DNA of 64,000 nucleotides from Callipepla californica brunnescens (GCA_023055505.1 JALIRH010000061.1:209501-273500); one strand, 5' to 3'. Counted from the stretch's first letter, positions 13,745-28,352 are shown. Notes: generated by a model from the sequence alone, not told the origin. Made by a program: numbers and translations.

Positions 13745-16038
13745 AAACCCCACACTCTGCACGTCCGTGAAAATGTGGACAATAGTTTTGTTCCCTTCCT
13801 GAAAAGTTTTTATGCTCCTTCCCTCTTCATGAGTTTGGTGGGGTGCTCACTGGAAGTTCTATGTTGCTTAGTCTCTAAATTTTATTTGGCCTTTAGTATT
13901 GTCTTTGTGTCTTCTTACTGCTTTCTGTAATAAAATTTGCTGTTGCATGAAATCTGAGTAGTCATCAATTTTCAGGGCTTTGCATAGTTTTGGAGTGGTT
14001 TTGTTTGTTTCTTTTCCTTAATAAGGATAAAATAATTTAATGAAACAAAAATTTCTTTAATACAATCTGGTTTATTTACGATGAATACCAAGTTCCATTC
14101 ACTTGGAAAAGAAGCAAACAGAGGCTGTTTCCTTGTGCAAATTTTCCAAATCTTCAGTCTTTGTCTTTTAACACCTTCTTAGGGCCACACTTGTTTCTTT
14201 TACTGCTTCCAGACTGTAATTCTTCTCTTCTTCTGACAAAGGAGCCAGTTTAAACAACAGAAAAAAAGGCCAGATCTCATCAGTTTGTGGAGACAACTCC
14301 ACCCATGTTACTCAGCCTCTGCTGAGACATTGCCCACATCTGGTGCTCTAGCTATGAAGATGCCAGCTGTCTTATTATGGGTAGGAGCTCAACAGCTTCC
14401 TCCATTTGACCAGAATGAAGAACAATTCACATATACATGGCTTATAAGCATATTTGCTGGCAGCTCTCTGGAATAGCTGTATGATTTGTGTGTAAAAGAT
14501 GCAGATTAGGCTGACAGGTAGAAAGCTGACACATAATTTAGCTCTGAAAGAGATGATTGTAGTGCTTCTTTTCCAAATGGAAAAGGTTAAATATTCCAGT
14601 TCATGCACAGCTGATGAACGAATGAAACCACTGACTCCAAAAGCAAACAACCACCCCCTACTAGTCATATAAAAAAAGCACATAAAAGATAGCTTGGGTC
14701 TGATTTTTGTTCAAAATGTTTCATCGTGTGAATTAAAAAACTGCACACACATTGCACAGATGAAAAGAGAAAAAACGTGATAATTAAACATTTTAGAATA
14801 GCAGTCAAGTTTCTTGAAATCATGCTGAGTGTTAACAATTAGAAACTCTCTCAGACTGAAATTCTAACTTCCACTGGTATGGAAGTCACCAACTGTCATA
14901 GGCATTGCATTGATAGTGTGAATCATGAAAGAATGATACGAACTCTGAACATAGATCAATTTTGTCTCTGGAAACTTGCAGATGTTTTCTCCAAAACTGA
15001 GTTAAACCAGTAAAACCACAGTGAGATTAAAAAATATATATATTCTATATTTTTGGAAGTAAAACCCTGTATTTTGCATAAAACTACACTGAAACTTCAC
15101 TGCGAATGCATTCTTACACTGGTTCACTTTTGAAGAACAAAGGAAATGCACTACCAAATGACACTTGTACCTCCTTCCCCCAGCATTCAACATATGTTCT
15201 GAACTATAGAAATAACATTCAAATTAACCTATTACATTCATGGGAAACAGATATGAAGGCCTTGCATCATAAGATCTTTACTTTTACAATTAGCCTGAAC
15301 TATTTTCCTGGGTAGGAATGAGACACATTATTTTTCTTTCCCACAGAAGTCACTGCATATGTAAAACATCACTGGAAGTTCCTTCCTTTCTTCACGCTGA
15401 GTTTCTCTGCCTCTCCCCCTCAGTTTGGCTATTCCAGCACTCGTAAGGCACTCCATATGTTGATGAATAAACCGTCATTTCCCACTTGTAATGAGATTAC
15501 TCAGTCCTTGGGAGCAGATTTATTAGCTACAGCTATTTCGTGTCTAATCACATCCTTGCTTTCCATGAAGAAAACGAACAGAGATGGATTGAATTTGAGA
15601 GCTTGGAGTCCTAAATATTTGGGTTAGAAATAGGTAGGCTTTATTGCTTGGAAGGAAAGCAAAAGGAAACTGTAAAAAGACAGAAAGGGAGAGTTTTTTT
15701 TATAAACTCAGGTTAATAAATGCAAAGAGTTTGTCATTGGACTTAACTGCACATGCCTTTAAGTTTTTACACACCTACACCATATATTTGTCCAGCAAGT
15801 ATGTCATCTGTTATGAATAAATGATGGGTGGGAACTGAAAAAATTCAATGGAGGGAATGAACTTCAACAGTGGAATAAACAGTTCTTGCAGTAACTGCGT
15901 GGTGAGAGAGGCTTTGTGGGAGGTAGAAACCACATTTCTACCAGATGGCATGGGCAGCTGTCCTGAAGGAGAATGGATATGATGGAGTCCAGCTGTAATC
16001 TTACTCTCCCAAGTATCACCCTGATCCCAGCACCATTT

Positions 16039-16078
16039 AAAAAAAACAAAAGAAAACAAAACAAAAAAACAAAAAACC
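16039..16078. repeat. A-rich (AAAAC)n-like repeat
   Basis: A 40-bp A-rich tract interrupted by single C or G bases. It directly follows GC-richer DNA whose origin I do not recognise. Confidence 0.85.
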
Positions 16079-17787
16079 AATAAAACATATTGGGAATAGG
16101 AATATAGATTCATGAGATGGTGGCTGCAGCTTGAAAACCCTCATGGGATGTTTCCACTTCCCTTGTACTGCCTTAGATCATCAGTTCCTCTCCTCTGTTA
16201 TCTCCTCAGTTGTAGAGTTAAAAGTGCTCGTAGTTTTAAGCAGTCAAATGGTTTACTGAAGATACCACAAATAACATTTCAGAAAATAGTTTTATTCTTT
16301 ACTCTGATTTTATCAGTGGTATCTGGATGCAGAGAAGTGCATGCAGAGGCCATTCACAGGTTTTCCTGTCACAGACAGCATCCTATCTAACTGTAGATAT
16401 AAAATCACAACATAGCAGTGTAGAGAAGTTGTTTAGGTACCACAGAATATGAGTTTTGCCAGTGCAGAATACCTTTGGTGGAAAAGACTTTTCAAAATTA
16501 CCTCATGCCTAAGCCCAACTGGAGCTTACAAAGAAGACTTCCAGTGCGTCTGTAAATTCAGGTTGGTGGGCATGCTCTAAGCAAAAGTGAGAGATAGCAC
16601 TTAATTCAACAAAAAGTTAGGTCATTCACTTCATCAGTTGACCATGTAGTCAATAAAATACTTCTTAGTTTGATTGGATTCAAGTTCACCATCCCTGGTT
16701 TCCATGAAGTTACTTAAAGGTTTGTACTACAATAAAGTCTGAGTTGGAGCTACTCATGGTTTTCAGTAATCCATTTTTAGTGGAGTGGGAAAGATACAAG
16801 GGATTTGAAGTCTCAGTGACTGTAAGTGTCACTGACCAGGTCACTCACCATTTTAGGGAGATGCTGTTGTTCATCTCTTTATTGCAGTGTGTACAGTTTC
16901 TGGATGTTAAGAAGAAACCAGTACCTGCTCCATACCTAGGTTAGTGTCCCCATGGTCTGTAGTACTCTTAACTGCTGGTAGAGGCCACATTACTACATCT
17001 GCATGTCATCATGTTAGGCGGAGCTATGGAAAGAATATCAATCTGTTATTATTTGAGATGTGTACTGTAAGCTAAAGAAATAGAATAATTTGAATTTTCT
17101 ATGCCTAATCATTTCTTCTATCTGAACTATCAACTTAAATATTGCTGTTTTATAGAAGGGATTCTTTTGCAAACATATTTTTTTAGAATTTCTGTGCCTC
17201 TTTGCAAAAAAAAAAATAGCACTCTATATATAGTTTCTGAAAGAATTAGGAAACATTTTGGCCTGTGATTTTTTCCTCTACCCTCGTGCTTACAAAGGTG
17301 CTTTGAAGAACAATTTAAAAATGTAATTATTAAATACAATTCAGTAGTGTAAGTCATGTGCCTAGATACTTGTGGCTATGTACTCACACATCTACACAAG
17401 GGAAAAAAAAAAAAAGAAACCATAGAAACAGTGTTGCTCAGGAACAACACAGATTGGAATAATCAGGTTAAGATATATATATAATATAGCAAAAATTATG
17501 CAACTAATATATAGGCTAATATGTTATCATCCACAAGGCAATTTATCCAAATTCTATGTAGATATGTGTAGTTACTAACTTTATTACCAGTAAAATTCTT
17601 TGACAAGAGGTAATATAAATAAATAAAGAGATAAATAAGTAAAATAGCTCAATATTTTATCAGTTATAGTAGGAACAAAGCCTCCTATTTGCTTCATGTA
17701 ATCCTCATAGAAAAGAACGTTTTTATACTTGCATATGAATGGCTTTCAAAATTGTTCCTTATAGAGAGGCAGTATGCTAGACTGGGC

Positions 17788-17817
17788 ATATTTTCAGATG
17801 TCAGCATCTGAAAATAT
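17788..17817. repeat. Perfect 13-bp inverted repeat with 4-nt spacer
   Basis: ATATTTTCAGATG at 17788-17800 is the exact reverse complement of CATCTGAAAATAT at 17805-17817, with spacer TCAG. It could fold as a hairpin or cruciform or be a dyad protein-binding site. Neither role is shown by sequence alone. Confidence 0.95.
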
Positions 17818-19556
17818 CTGAAACCTAAAGCAGCAATGTTAGAGAGCTGGTTTTAGTAGATTATGTTGACAAAGAAAAGAAAGGAGTTAGTAAACACAGT
17901 ACTGAATACTGTTAATTAAACTAGTATTCCGCTTCCACAATCTGTTCAGGAAAAAATGAAATTTCTAGCTGACGAGAGAAAATGATACTCGATGGCATAA
18001 TAAACTGCACATTAATTAAACTACAAGAAGTAAATTAATAATGACTGTGTGATTGTTTGCCTGATTTTTTGCCTTTTTCTCTCTGTGTTTCCCAGTTCCT
18101 GTACTTTCTAACACCATTGCTTTGAAATATTTCAATGCTGTTTTAGAAAACAAATAAAGATCTCTGACACTGAAACATTTTTCACATGACAAACATTTTT
18201 CAAGAATGTATCTGGTAAATATTTTCATACTGATATGTGTCAAGGAGGGCAGTAAATATGATTCCTTTTTTGCTTCAGGAGAAATGAAGCAAGAAGTGTA
18301 AAGAAGATTGCATTTTCCAAAGGGATTGCTTATGTTTTATTCCTTATTGATTCTTTTGACTAATTTAACACTCCTCATCTTCCTCCTTGTCCTTTTCTTC
18401 TTTATCCTCCTCCTTTTCATGTCACAGCAACAAGTTCCTTGAATGGCATGAGGTGCCACAGTCTGCTTCTGTGACCACTTCACTCCTTTCTACCAGAAAT
18501 GCTCCTTCTTCCTTACGCAATGGATTTCAATGATTTGTGAATCCAAAGTAGGCCTTGAGAAAAATAAGCTTAACTAGTTTGAGACCAAGCAAATAGGAGT
18601 TCCTCAGTTATCAGTTTCTGCTTTTTTACCAAGTTCTTTTCTTATTATCTTCTGTTACTTTATCCTTACCTTTATTATTCCTTAGTTTTCCACCAAAAGC
18701 CTCCTTTCTCATAATAACTTGCAGTTTGGTAACCGAATATAAGCAAAAAGTAAACAAAAGGGTTACTGGAATTAGCAAGAGATGCCGCCCACTTTGTCTG
18801 AATATCCAGATGTTTTTGATGATAGCGAAGCATATAAAACACAATATTATTTAAGCTTTTAAAGACTTAAAATGCTGTACAAGTAGTAAGAGCAGTCAAT
18901 TTTTCATTTTGACACTGAACCAAACAGCATTTACAAAAAGCTTGTGCCTATGCTCCTGCCTTTATTGGACTTGCTGTCTTCACAAGTCTACTGACTGGAG
19001 ATCTTACTACTAATACGGAGGTATTAGTAATCAGCTGAAATTTTCATTTAAAACAACATTTTTGTCCAGGTACATCATGTTACTCCATTGAGAGTGTTTT
19101 CCCATATGATCTTAAAATAACAACTGCTCGGACACCCCTCCTGCATCTAAGTCATTAAAAAAAAATGAATATTGTACTCATGCTACTGAGGTATGAAATA
19201 TATTTAGCATTTTTCATTTTTATGCTATTTCTCTGGAAAGAAGCAGAAGGATTGGGCAACTAGGTGTGAATCCTGAGATAGCTGCAAAGGAAACTGAAAC
19301 TGGCCCTTCTGGAATGGCAGGTAGCAGGTAGATACGGTGGTTATCGCTGCTGCTGGCATTCCCCTCTTCCTACAGACTCAGAAATGCCCTTGGCTTTAGT
19401 CTGATAAAAGCAGTTCTCCTGTCAGAGAAGTTTTTAATAACTTCTTTGTCACAGGAATGCAACTTTAGTCTCCTTTTAAGCAGAAAATTCACTCTGTCGG
19501 GCTTAGGTAGTTGTGCTATCTAGTTGTGTTTATCTATGACTTCTTTCTGGGTAGTA

Positions 19557-19661
19557 AAGAAATTGAGCCTCTGATCGTTATTATGTAATATAACAGGAAT
19601 CCAAGAACTGTTTTAATATACTGAAGAAATTGAATCTCTCATCATTATTAAATAACGTACC
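19557..19661. repeat. Imperfect tandem duplication, period about 65 bp
   Basis: The block around 19557-19594 (AAGAAATTGAGCCTCTGATC...) recurs at about 19623-19661 (AAGAAATTGAATCTCTCATC...), continuing into ATTATTA-rich DNA in both copies. This is read directly by eye, and alignment length is approximate. Confidence 0.7.
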
Positions 19662-21738
19662 AGTTTTCCTATGCTAGTATTAATTTTCCTTCTAGTCTGA
19701 TGTAAGGAGAAAAAGTTGACTTTAATTTGAATACTTCAAGAAGTCAAAAGAAAGTTTCAGTCCCCTACCAACACTGGTAGCTTTGCAGATTTGTTTCTGT
19801 TTTCCTATAGCTGAAAGATGAAATTGTCCCATTTTCCATAGCAACACAAAACAGTGCAAAGTAATGTATGTATACACTGGGAGCAGGGGAATAAAAAGAT
19901 TTTGAGTTTAGTGATGGAGACCTCTGAATCAGTAATCATTAGCAAAAGTATTTGGCATAAATGATGAAATAGCTCACTTCCTATGGCACCAGTCCTAAAA
20001 ATGACATAAAGGGACATCCATGGAGAGTCCAAAGTCTCCTGCTGATATCTGCATGTGTAAAACAGCTCCCCACTGAGAGAAGACAATGGCACATCTCCAT
20101 ACTTCTGGTTTAATTTAAATAGTTTTTTTTTTTTTCTTGTACAAATTTCAGTATAGTTTTACAAAATGAAATTATGTTTATACTCTCTTCTGCCTCAGTT
20201 GTATTATTATACTAAATATTTAAGCAATTGTCCCAGTGCTAGGTATACTTTATGACTTTATAGTAGAGAGAGAAGTAAAATTGATTTCATTTGCATTCTG
20301 TCACTGTTTCCCACATTTTTAGGTTTGTTTTTAGCTTCTCATGTCTGTTCTGTAGTTTTAAAAGAGCCACAGAATTCGAATTCAATTTTATTTAGCAAAC
20401 ATGGGCACTATTTAGTAAATCCAACCACTTCACTTTTGTGTCCATTTATAGATGATGTTCATTAGGATTATCAGCAAAATACTTCCAGGGGAAAATAACT
20501 TTTGGTATATTTATATGTCAAAGACTTGGATGTAAATTCAGTTATTTCACTATAGTACCATATATTCTATGAGCAGTAAGTATTCACAATAACATGAGAA
20601 ACAATTCATCAGTTCTACTAATCAGATTCAAGTGGATTTTAAGAACCTACTGAATTCAAACATAAGTTTTATGAAACAGCACAAACACAATATAGGACGC
20701 AAGTGACGAGGTACTAGAAAAAAAACTCTGGGCATAAGAACTGTGCCATGATAGAGGAGAAAAGACAAAATAAAAATAATCTGTGATACATATATGGGAG
20801 CACTGCCTGTGAGAGCATTGGTTTCATAATCTACAAGTAGTCAGGATTGGAAGAGCATCAGCTTGAGTCCAGCTTTTAGTGGAGCTGTGGAACAGAAGCC
20901 ACAAGGCAACACTGAGACAAACTGGGGATAAGAAATAATGGCCTATGAGGAAACTGCCAGAACTGGAGGCTAGAAAACCAATACTTGTACAGTTAAAAGA
21001 TGCACTAAACTACCAAAACTGCAAAACAGACCATCTCCCCCCCATTTCTCAGTGGTTGTAGCAGAGCAAGTGAAGGGCTTTGCTGCAAGACTTCAGGTCA
21101 GATTATGGGAAAAGCATCCAACTGCCAGAAAATGTCACCTCACAACTGCTGGAGCAGCTGTAGGACTGCTACTGCTGATGGTCCCAAATGTCCTGAGCAG
21201 GGTGAGGGTATCTCAGGAATGACATTGCTACAGCTCAGTGTTCTTTGGATCCATGTGGGTCTGTGCCATTTCTCCCAGCTGCAGGTTTCTATGATTGTAG
21301 TTCTTACCCGTAAGCCAGGGATCACAGTAAAAAAAAAGCAGCAAGGGATAATGTTTGTTTAGGAAATAAGATCAAAGAGCTAGGTAGAAAGAATTTCTGG
21401 GATACATTTTGATGCCTGGAGCAGAAAAGCTTCCTGAATTTGTTACAGGTTCCATAACTTCTTGGCCTCTTTGTGTTACTTGCTTTTGGCTGTTGTGCTC
21501 AAGGAGCAGTTTGATATACTGGGTTGTTTTCTTTGTAAAGAGACAAAAAAAGGGCCCACAGTTAAGAATTCAGAGAATATATTTGATAAAATGTGTTCTA
21601 CTTTTTTTTTTTTTCAAAAAGAAATTTTTACTGGTGAAGAAAATATTCGGTATCAGCAATTTCAGTTTCTTATTACATCCATACTTCTTGGCTTGAGCTA
21701 CAAGGTATATCAGGAGGCGTGAAAGTGCATGCCATGAC

Positions 21739-21766
21739 CAACATGCTATTAGCAGTTAGCATGTTG
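21739..21766. repeat. Perfect 10-bp inverted repeat with 8-nt spacer
   Basis: CAACATGCTA at 21739-21748 pairs with TAGCATGTTG at 21757-21766. No gene is nearby and no function is apparent. Confidence 0.93.
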
Positions 21767-24700
21767 ACTATTGTTTATGTCCATCTTATAATCATCTTCA
21801 AATATTCATCTATAGGCAATCTTCCATTTGAATTCTGTATTTAACTTCACTTATATAAATGTGGAAGTTGTTTCAAGTGAGTATCTTTATGTTGCATCCA
21901 GTAATTTCTCAGCCTTTTTTTTAGAAGAAATTACAATAAATGTTAGTATAATTTAAAATCATTGATAGTGAAAAACTTAAATGCAGAATGGTCCATTTTT
22001 CAAAGGTAAGTTATTTGCCACGAATGATTTACTCAAGTTCAGTAACTGTTGTTGTCTAGTTGCTGCTTTTATCAACAAATCTATACTTCTTAGATTGCTA
22101 AATGCATGTTAACAGCATATTTCAAAAAGATATAGTGGGTGAAACATAAAAATCAGCCTTTTAAATATCATTTAAATGCATGTCATTTTAATATTAAGAT
22201 TTGTGCCACATCTCTTATGGATCTGGAATGACAGTAGGCCTTATTTCCTTTTTATTAGATAAATACCTTATATTAAACACTTCTAGTCAAATAATCAAAG
22301 GATATACACCGTCAAGTTTTCTATTGTTTTAACTCTTAGGAATGAAGAAATAAGTTTTCGAGTTTATAAACCTGTTCTATTTGATATATAGAAATACTCC
22401 CAAAATTATTAAAAAGCTATAAGTGTTATTATTAACAAAGAGGAATGATGCCAAGAAGCCTGTGAATTGTTCGGCTAATGCACTGAAGATTCATTCACTA
22501 GCTGTGCCTTGTACACTGCCTTCTCCCATACTCTGCATGTGAATGGTAATAAGCCAAAGCTCTGTAGTAACTAATGTGCAGCAGTATATTATATGCTATT
22601 TCCGAAATATCTCTACATAAAGAATGTCAGATCATTTTCATGCCAAGAAAAGACTCTGAATGAGATACTGTGGCTGGGAAATGCTAAAAGGCTTTGTATC
22701 ATTAAGGCTTCTTATCATTAGTGGAAATATGCATTGTGCACGTATTCCATGTTAGTGAAAATAGTGGTCCATCTAAATGTGTTCTGCAGAAGTAAAATTG
22801 TATATAAGCTAACTATTTTCTTTTTCAGGAAGTGAAATATCTGGTTACTCTTCCCGTAATATTTTATTCATTTTTGATTTTGGAGAAGCTTACATTTTCT
22901 AAAACAAGTCTGAAATTACATACTTGAATCCAGATATGTGGTCTCACTTTAGAAATGCTTCTTTCCTACAATTTCCACTGAGCAAACACAACTGAGTTGG
23001 TGCACAAAATTGACCTATTTACTTATGGTCATATCCAACATCCACAGGAATTAGAGAAAAAAAGAAAAAATGTCCTCACAAAGTAACGTGAAAGAGCTTG
23101 ATTAGTCCTTTAACTTTAGGCACTTACTCAAACAAAATGTTGTCAATGTAACCTTAAAGATGCCCAAGTAGAATTGGCAAAAAGGTTTGTTTTGAGAGGA
23201 AAATACTTGCTTCTGAACATAATTTCGGAAAATGTGGTTCTAAGTCCTTGGTACTGTAATTGATGTTCATAAAGAACAGTGGCAAATAAGCCTTTATATT
23301 ACAGTATATCTTACTCAAAGTATTACACAAAAGTATCCTCCTGAACTATTTGGTAGAAAGAAATTGTTATTTTTCAGTGCTCTGTCATAAAACAAGAGAT
23401 TTATATCTGGAGAATGCTGCAAATACCCTTAAGCAAATGCACTATAACAATATTATTCAAACTATTTTTGTATCTCAGCCTATTAATTCAGAAAGTTTTC
23501 TCATGGCCTCTCATATAATCTATTTATACTGTGTCTGCCTGAACAATATGTGACTGGGAATTATATTTATTTTACAACATACTGGGAAATGTTCATTTCC
23601 CTCCTTTAAGTAAGCATTTAGAACTTCCTGCTTCCTTCCCCCACACTCAAAGAAAAAAAAAAGTAGGAGTTTTCCCTTCAATAATGTGCAAAGCTGTCAA
23701 AGCTGAATGAATTTGAAAGAAAAAAAATCAATTCTTAAATGGCTTACTCCAAAGAGAAGCATTATTTGCTGAATAAAGCAAATAAAAACTGTTTAGTAGA
23801 GCAAATACCAGAGCAACAAGTCTTGAGAAAAAGCAAACAAACAAACAAAAACCTACAGTGCACATCCAATTCACAGATTTGCCTACTATTCAGTTGCCTC
23901 TGGCAGGAGATTTATAAATATCCATGGGTAATTCTGCTTCCCGTCTGGCCTGCACAGTCTTTCTCATGTGTCTATGACAGCCTTTACTCTTCTACCCTTG
24001 TTATACTCTTCATAACCCTGGAAGTACACCACAGTGACCACACTGAAATATTTCGGCAAAGCCCTGTCCTGCAGTGGCCACTCAATAGTGAGATTGCTTA
24101 TGCCAGAGTTAAAAGGCTTTCAATAACCTCCGTGCAACATGTAAACTTGAAAGGAGTGCAGTTATAAATGATATTAATCCAGCATTCAATCTGCTCTGCC
24201 TACATATTCAGGAAAAAGAAGATAAAAATAGTTCACTTTTTGAATTAAATAACCCTTAACACAGAATGTTCTAGAAGAGATTTCTAGTAAAGTTATTTTT
24301 CTAGAAGAGATTGAAAAAATAATGAAGCATGGGAGACTCTGAAAAAATATAACCCTGTGGGAATGTTCAAGTGCACATATTTCTTAGGTCTCAGTGAAAA
24401 ATGGGAAAAGATGTTAGAAAAATATATGTACTTTGGGAGGAAATCTCTAAATGATTCAGTCTGGCAAGCAACAGGCGTAGCTTGAATTTTAATTTGTTTA
24501 CATCTAGCATTCTCCTGCCCTCTTTTTTCTATGGTTGTTTTTTTATTTTTCATTTCTTCCCCTTAAGTTCATTTCATACTCCTGATTATTCACACTCAAT
24601 CTTGTATGGCTATTGCATTATTTTTGTAGCAAAAGATGTTTTTTTCCTCAGGCCACTAATCCTTATAGCAAGAGCATAAGGTTTTCAGATATCTAAAAGA

Positions 24701-26594
24701 CATGTTTCTGGATATAGGAATTTCTTCAATTTAACACAAAAAATAACAAATATAACTATTTTATCTTTTCCATATCCACCCTCCAAGAATATCTGGACTG
24801 CGAGCACTATCTTCAGTGCCAGAAAAAACTCTGCTCTGTCTGTGCAACTCTAGAGCCCTGTTGAACTACAGTTTTAAAGTTACCTGGCTGTATTTTCATG
24901 CCTACAGATCGCAGCATCATGTGACCTAATGTTAGAAGCTCCTTCAGTAACATTTCTCTTCGTTCAGTGGATCATATGAACTGTGTTGCTAAACACGTGC
25001 ATCCAAATTTATATTGTACTAATGATGAGGAAAACCCAGGTTTAAATTCACTGTTGTTTATGCCATAATTTCTTACTTCTGAAAAGATTTTCTGTGGAAG
25101 GGTCAAATTAAACAAGCCACAACATTTCTCTGAAATAGCCTACACTTCCACCAAAATGTACATAAATAAACTGTAAAAGTGAAAAGAACTAAATAAGACA
25201 ACTTAAATGAGCAGTAAACTCAGTCATAGTAGGTTGGATGTATCCTTACATTAAATTATAATCTGTATAACCAGATGAAAACAAAGAAATAATACAGTTT
25301 CTCAAGGGAAGCAGTAATTTTTGTTCACTACTCTCCTTTGCACCGATTCAGAAAGGTCTGTTGTTTCAGGCATTTGAGGCTGATGTCCAGTTTAATAAAT
25401 TCTCTGTTAAATGCTGAACGCTGTTCAAAAATAACATTCAGACTATGTGTATATTTTTGCTGCTGATCTCTTTCCTTGCCTCCAAGGCGCAATGATGTTA
25501 GGCTCTATCTGATTGAAGCAGCTTTTCCTGGGTGCTGTTTGCATAGATTGGTGACTCCACTCAATAAGTATGTGACACAGATGAAGGTAATTGAAATAAA
25601 ACATTACCAGTCTTCATTTTAAGACATTTTTCAGAGCTTTGGTACTGATAATTGCTGTCATGCCTGAAGTAGGCATTAGCTTTTGCATGATTGGACTCAA
25701 ATTTGTTGATGTAGGCAATCCTGAAATCTACACAAAAAAACAGGAATTCAATACTTGCACTGTTTGAACCAGAAGATGGTGTGTCAACAGTTCCTTCTTG
25801 TTTCAGAGTACATAGTCACCTGTGTTTTTAGAGAAGCCATTCTTTTTTTATTTATGAACTATTTTATTGGGTTCTGAAGCAGGAAAATTAACCACTGCAA
25901 GTAGATCATGTTTCATTACTATAATTCAGATAGCTAAAGACTGTTAGGGAAGGCCAGGTGCCCAAATAATCCACCTCATTACTCCTTAAATAAAATCATA
26001 ATGCTATCAATCTGTATAAATCCTCAGCAATCTTAATAACACTTTTCATAGAAAGTTAGTATCATAATTTTTCTATAAGAGGGGAAACCAAGCAGCAAGG
26101 TCTGATGAAGTCATATAAGAAAATATGTAATTTTCACATGGTAGGTGGACTTTGTATTGGATACTAAAGTGGAAGTTAATATACTTCAGACTTTTGTGAG
26201 AGCACATTACACAGTGAAAACAGCTCATTCAGAACAGATTGTTTCTTCAAAACCAAGTTTTCCCTTTACGAATTATGAAGATATTTAATCACTTTCAGGG
26301 AAAAGGTAACAAAGGCAAGACACTTTGAAAAATGTCTGTTATAAAAAATAAATAAAAACAACAACAACACTTCAACAGAATTAAAAGCATGTCACTGCAG
26401 TCTAAGACTTTATAGTGTAGCAGACAAGGCACAGAGGATGGCTTTTCCACTCTTCTGAGCTCTTGTGAATCTCATGCAAGGTGCTAGGTACCTCACTTTA
26501 AGATTGAATGAAGAGTATCTATGGGTGAACAAATGAATCATCAAAGGACTGGAAAAAAAGATGATCAGAATATGCATTTGTTTAAAGGAGTTCA

Positions 26595-26740
26595 AGGAAG
26601 GAAATTATAACAGTTTTCAAGTATACAAAAGGCTTTTACAAAGACCATTGTTAATTACTGCAGAAGTAGTAGAACAAAGAATAATTGGCTTAATTTGCAG
26701 CAGAAACTGAGATCCAACATTATGGAAACTTTAATAGCCA
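26595..26740 (+). mobile_element. Old, diverged CR1-type LINE fragment
   Basis: The phrase 'ttataacagttttcaagtat' with the following 'acaaaaggctttta' and 'ttaatttgcagcag' is the order found in old sense-oriented CR1/L3-like 3' ends. It shares the first phrase with the fragment at 9752-9990. Both ends are eroded. Confidence 0.55.
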
Positions 26741-28021
26741 GCAGGACAGATGAGTAAGTGGATCCATTGCTGGGGAATGAACACTCCTGGATCTGCCTGG
26801 GCCCAGGGAACAGAAATGGCCACAGGAGAAGAATCAGCATTTCTCAGAGGTGTTTTTCTTGATGCCACATCACAGTGTAAAGATGAACAAGATGATCTCT
26901 TTAGATGTCTCTACACGTTGCTATTAGTGATATGAATTTCATGCTGCACTGCATCACAAGCTTGCAATAGAATCCTGATATTATGAAAATTTGTGCTGAA
27001 ACTTCTGCTTCTTAGATCTGACATGCATTTTTTAAACTAAAAAAAGTGGTGCTGGGTCATCCGCTCTAGAGTTTTAGATACACTTGTGTCTACAGTTTTT
27101 ACAGACCTTTAGCTCATGACAGTCATGTCAAATTAATTTTTAGCTTACCTTAGGCGGTGTGTATTGCTTTTTATAAAGTAATGAATACTGGAGGAAACTA
27201 CTTCATTTTCCTGCACCCCTCTAAACACTATGTCATATTTATTGTAATATGTAGCTAGTTAGTAAGTACATTTGAATAGAAGAGATATGGGACTCCAGTT
27301 TACAGTCAATCTTATTGAAAAGTATTGTTGAATATAAAAGGAATAAAATAAATATGCTTTTATAGAAATTACTCAAAACCCACGAGAACCAAATAATGAA
27401 TGAGATTCTTTCAACAGAATTTTTACATGGAACAGGATGTAGAACAGAGCTCTATTGCTGGAATATAATTGCATTAATTTTCCATGTGATTGTGTTGACT
27501 GTTTCAAAAATATTTTACAGTAACTGTTTTGTTTCCTGTTAAGTGCTTTTGGAGTTTTTCATAAAAACATATATACAATTTTCTATTACTTCCTATCTTG
27601 AGGTTTTTGTTCTTTTTCTCTTCAAAGAGCTTAGCAATTATAAAGACAAATAAAGGATATTCTGTTAAAATAATTTCCTTCATAGTCTCCTAAATAAATA
27701 TACATGTGGTTATAAAGCCCTTGATCATGGTTATAGAGATATCCTTGGCTTCTATTGTGTATAATATTCTCCTAAAGCAGAGACTGGAACAATCCTTGCT
27801 CTATATAACCATGAATTGACTAGTCCTGGACTACCTCTTGGACTTCAGTAAAGCTAACATGGGAACTGAGAATTCGGTAAGCAGTAGTTCTAAACCAGAA
27901 TAAAGCTTTTATACTTACAATAATCCTGAAAGGATTCTTGGTAAAAGACACAGTGTAGGTCAGAGATTGGTAAAGGTGTTGCACGTGTCACATCAGTCAC
28001 TTCTGTTCACAGCCTTTATAC

Positions 28022-28041
28022 AAAAAAAAAAAAAAAAAAAA
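28022..28041. repeat. Poly(A) run of 20
   Basis: An uninterrupted run of 20 A. The flank upstream does not look like an identifiable retrotransposon or processed gene copy. Confidence 0.95.
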
Positions 28042-28333
28042 GCAATTGGGATAAAAAAAATGATGGCAAAGTTCTTGATGTCTAGAATGATCACATTTAG
28101 TCAAGATAATTATAAGCTGTCCTTACTCAACAGTTCATAATCAAAGGAATCATGTTACCAAAATATTGCATATAGTTCCACTTAGCACCCAGCAAATGGT
28201 TTATCTATCCTTAGTATCAAATGGCAGCTCCTTTTATGATACAAAAACCCAGATCCCTGTTTGCAGGTCACTGGACAAGAGAAAAATACACACTGAAATA
28301 TTTACTTCAGTGGAAAAAATAATATGTTTATGC

Positions 28334-28352
28334 ATGTATGTATGTATGTATA
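28334..28352. repeat. (ATGT)n simple repeat
   Basis: About five ATGT units, directly visible. Confidence 0.9.

Noticed and set aside
28022..28041. Poly(A) run as the tail of a processed gene copy
   Set aside because: The preceding bases show no recognisable coding sequence, polyadenylation signal spacing or target duplication.
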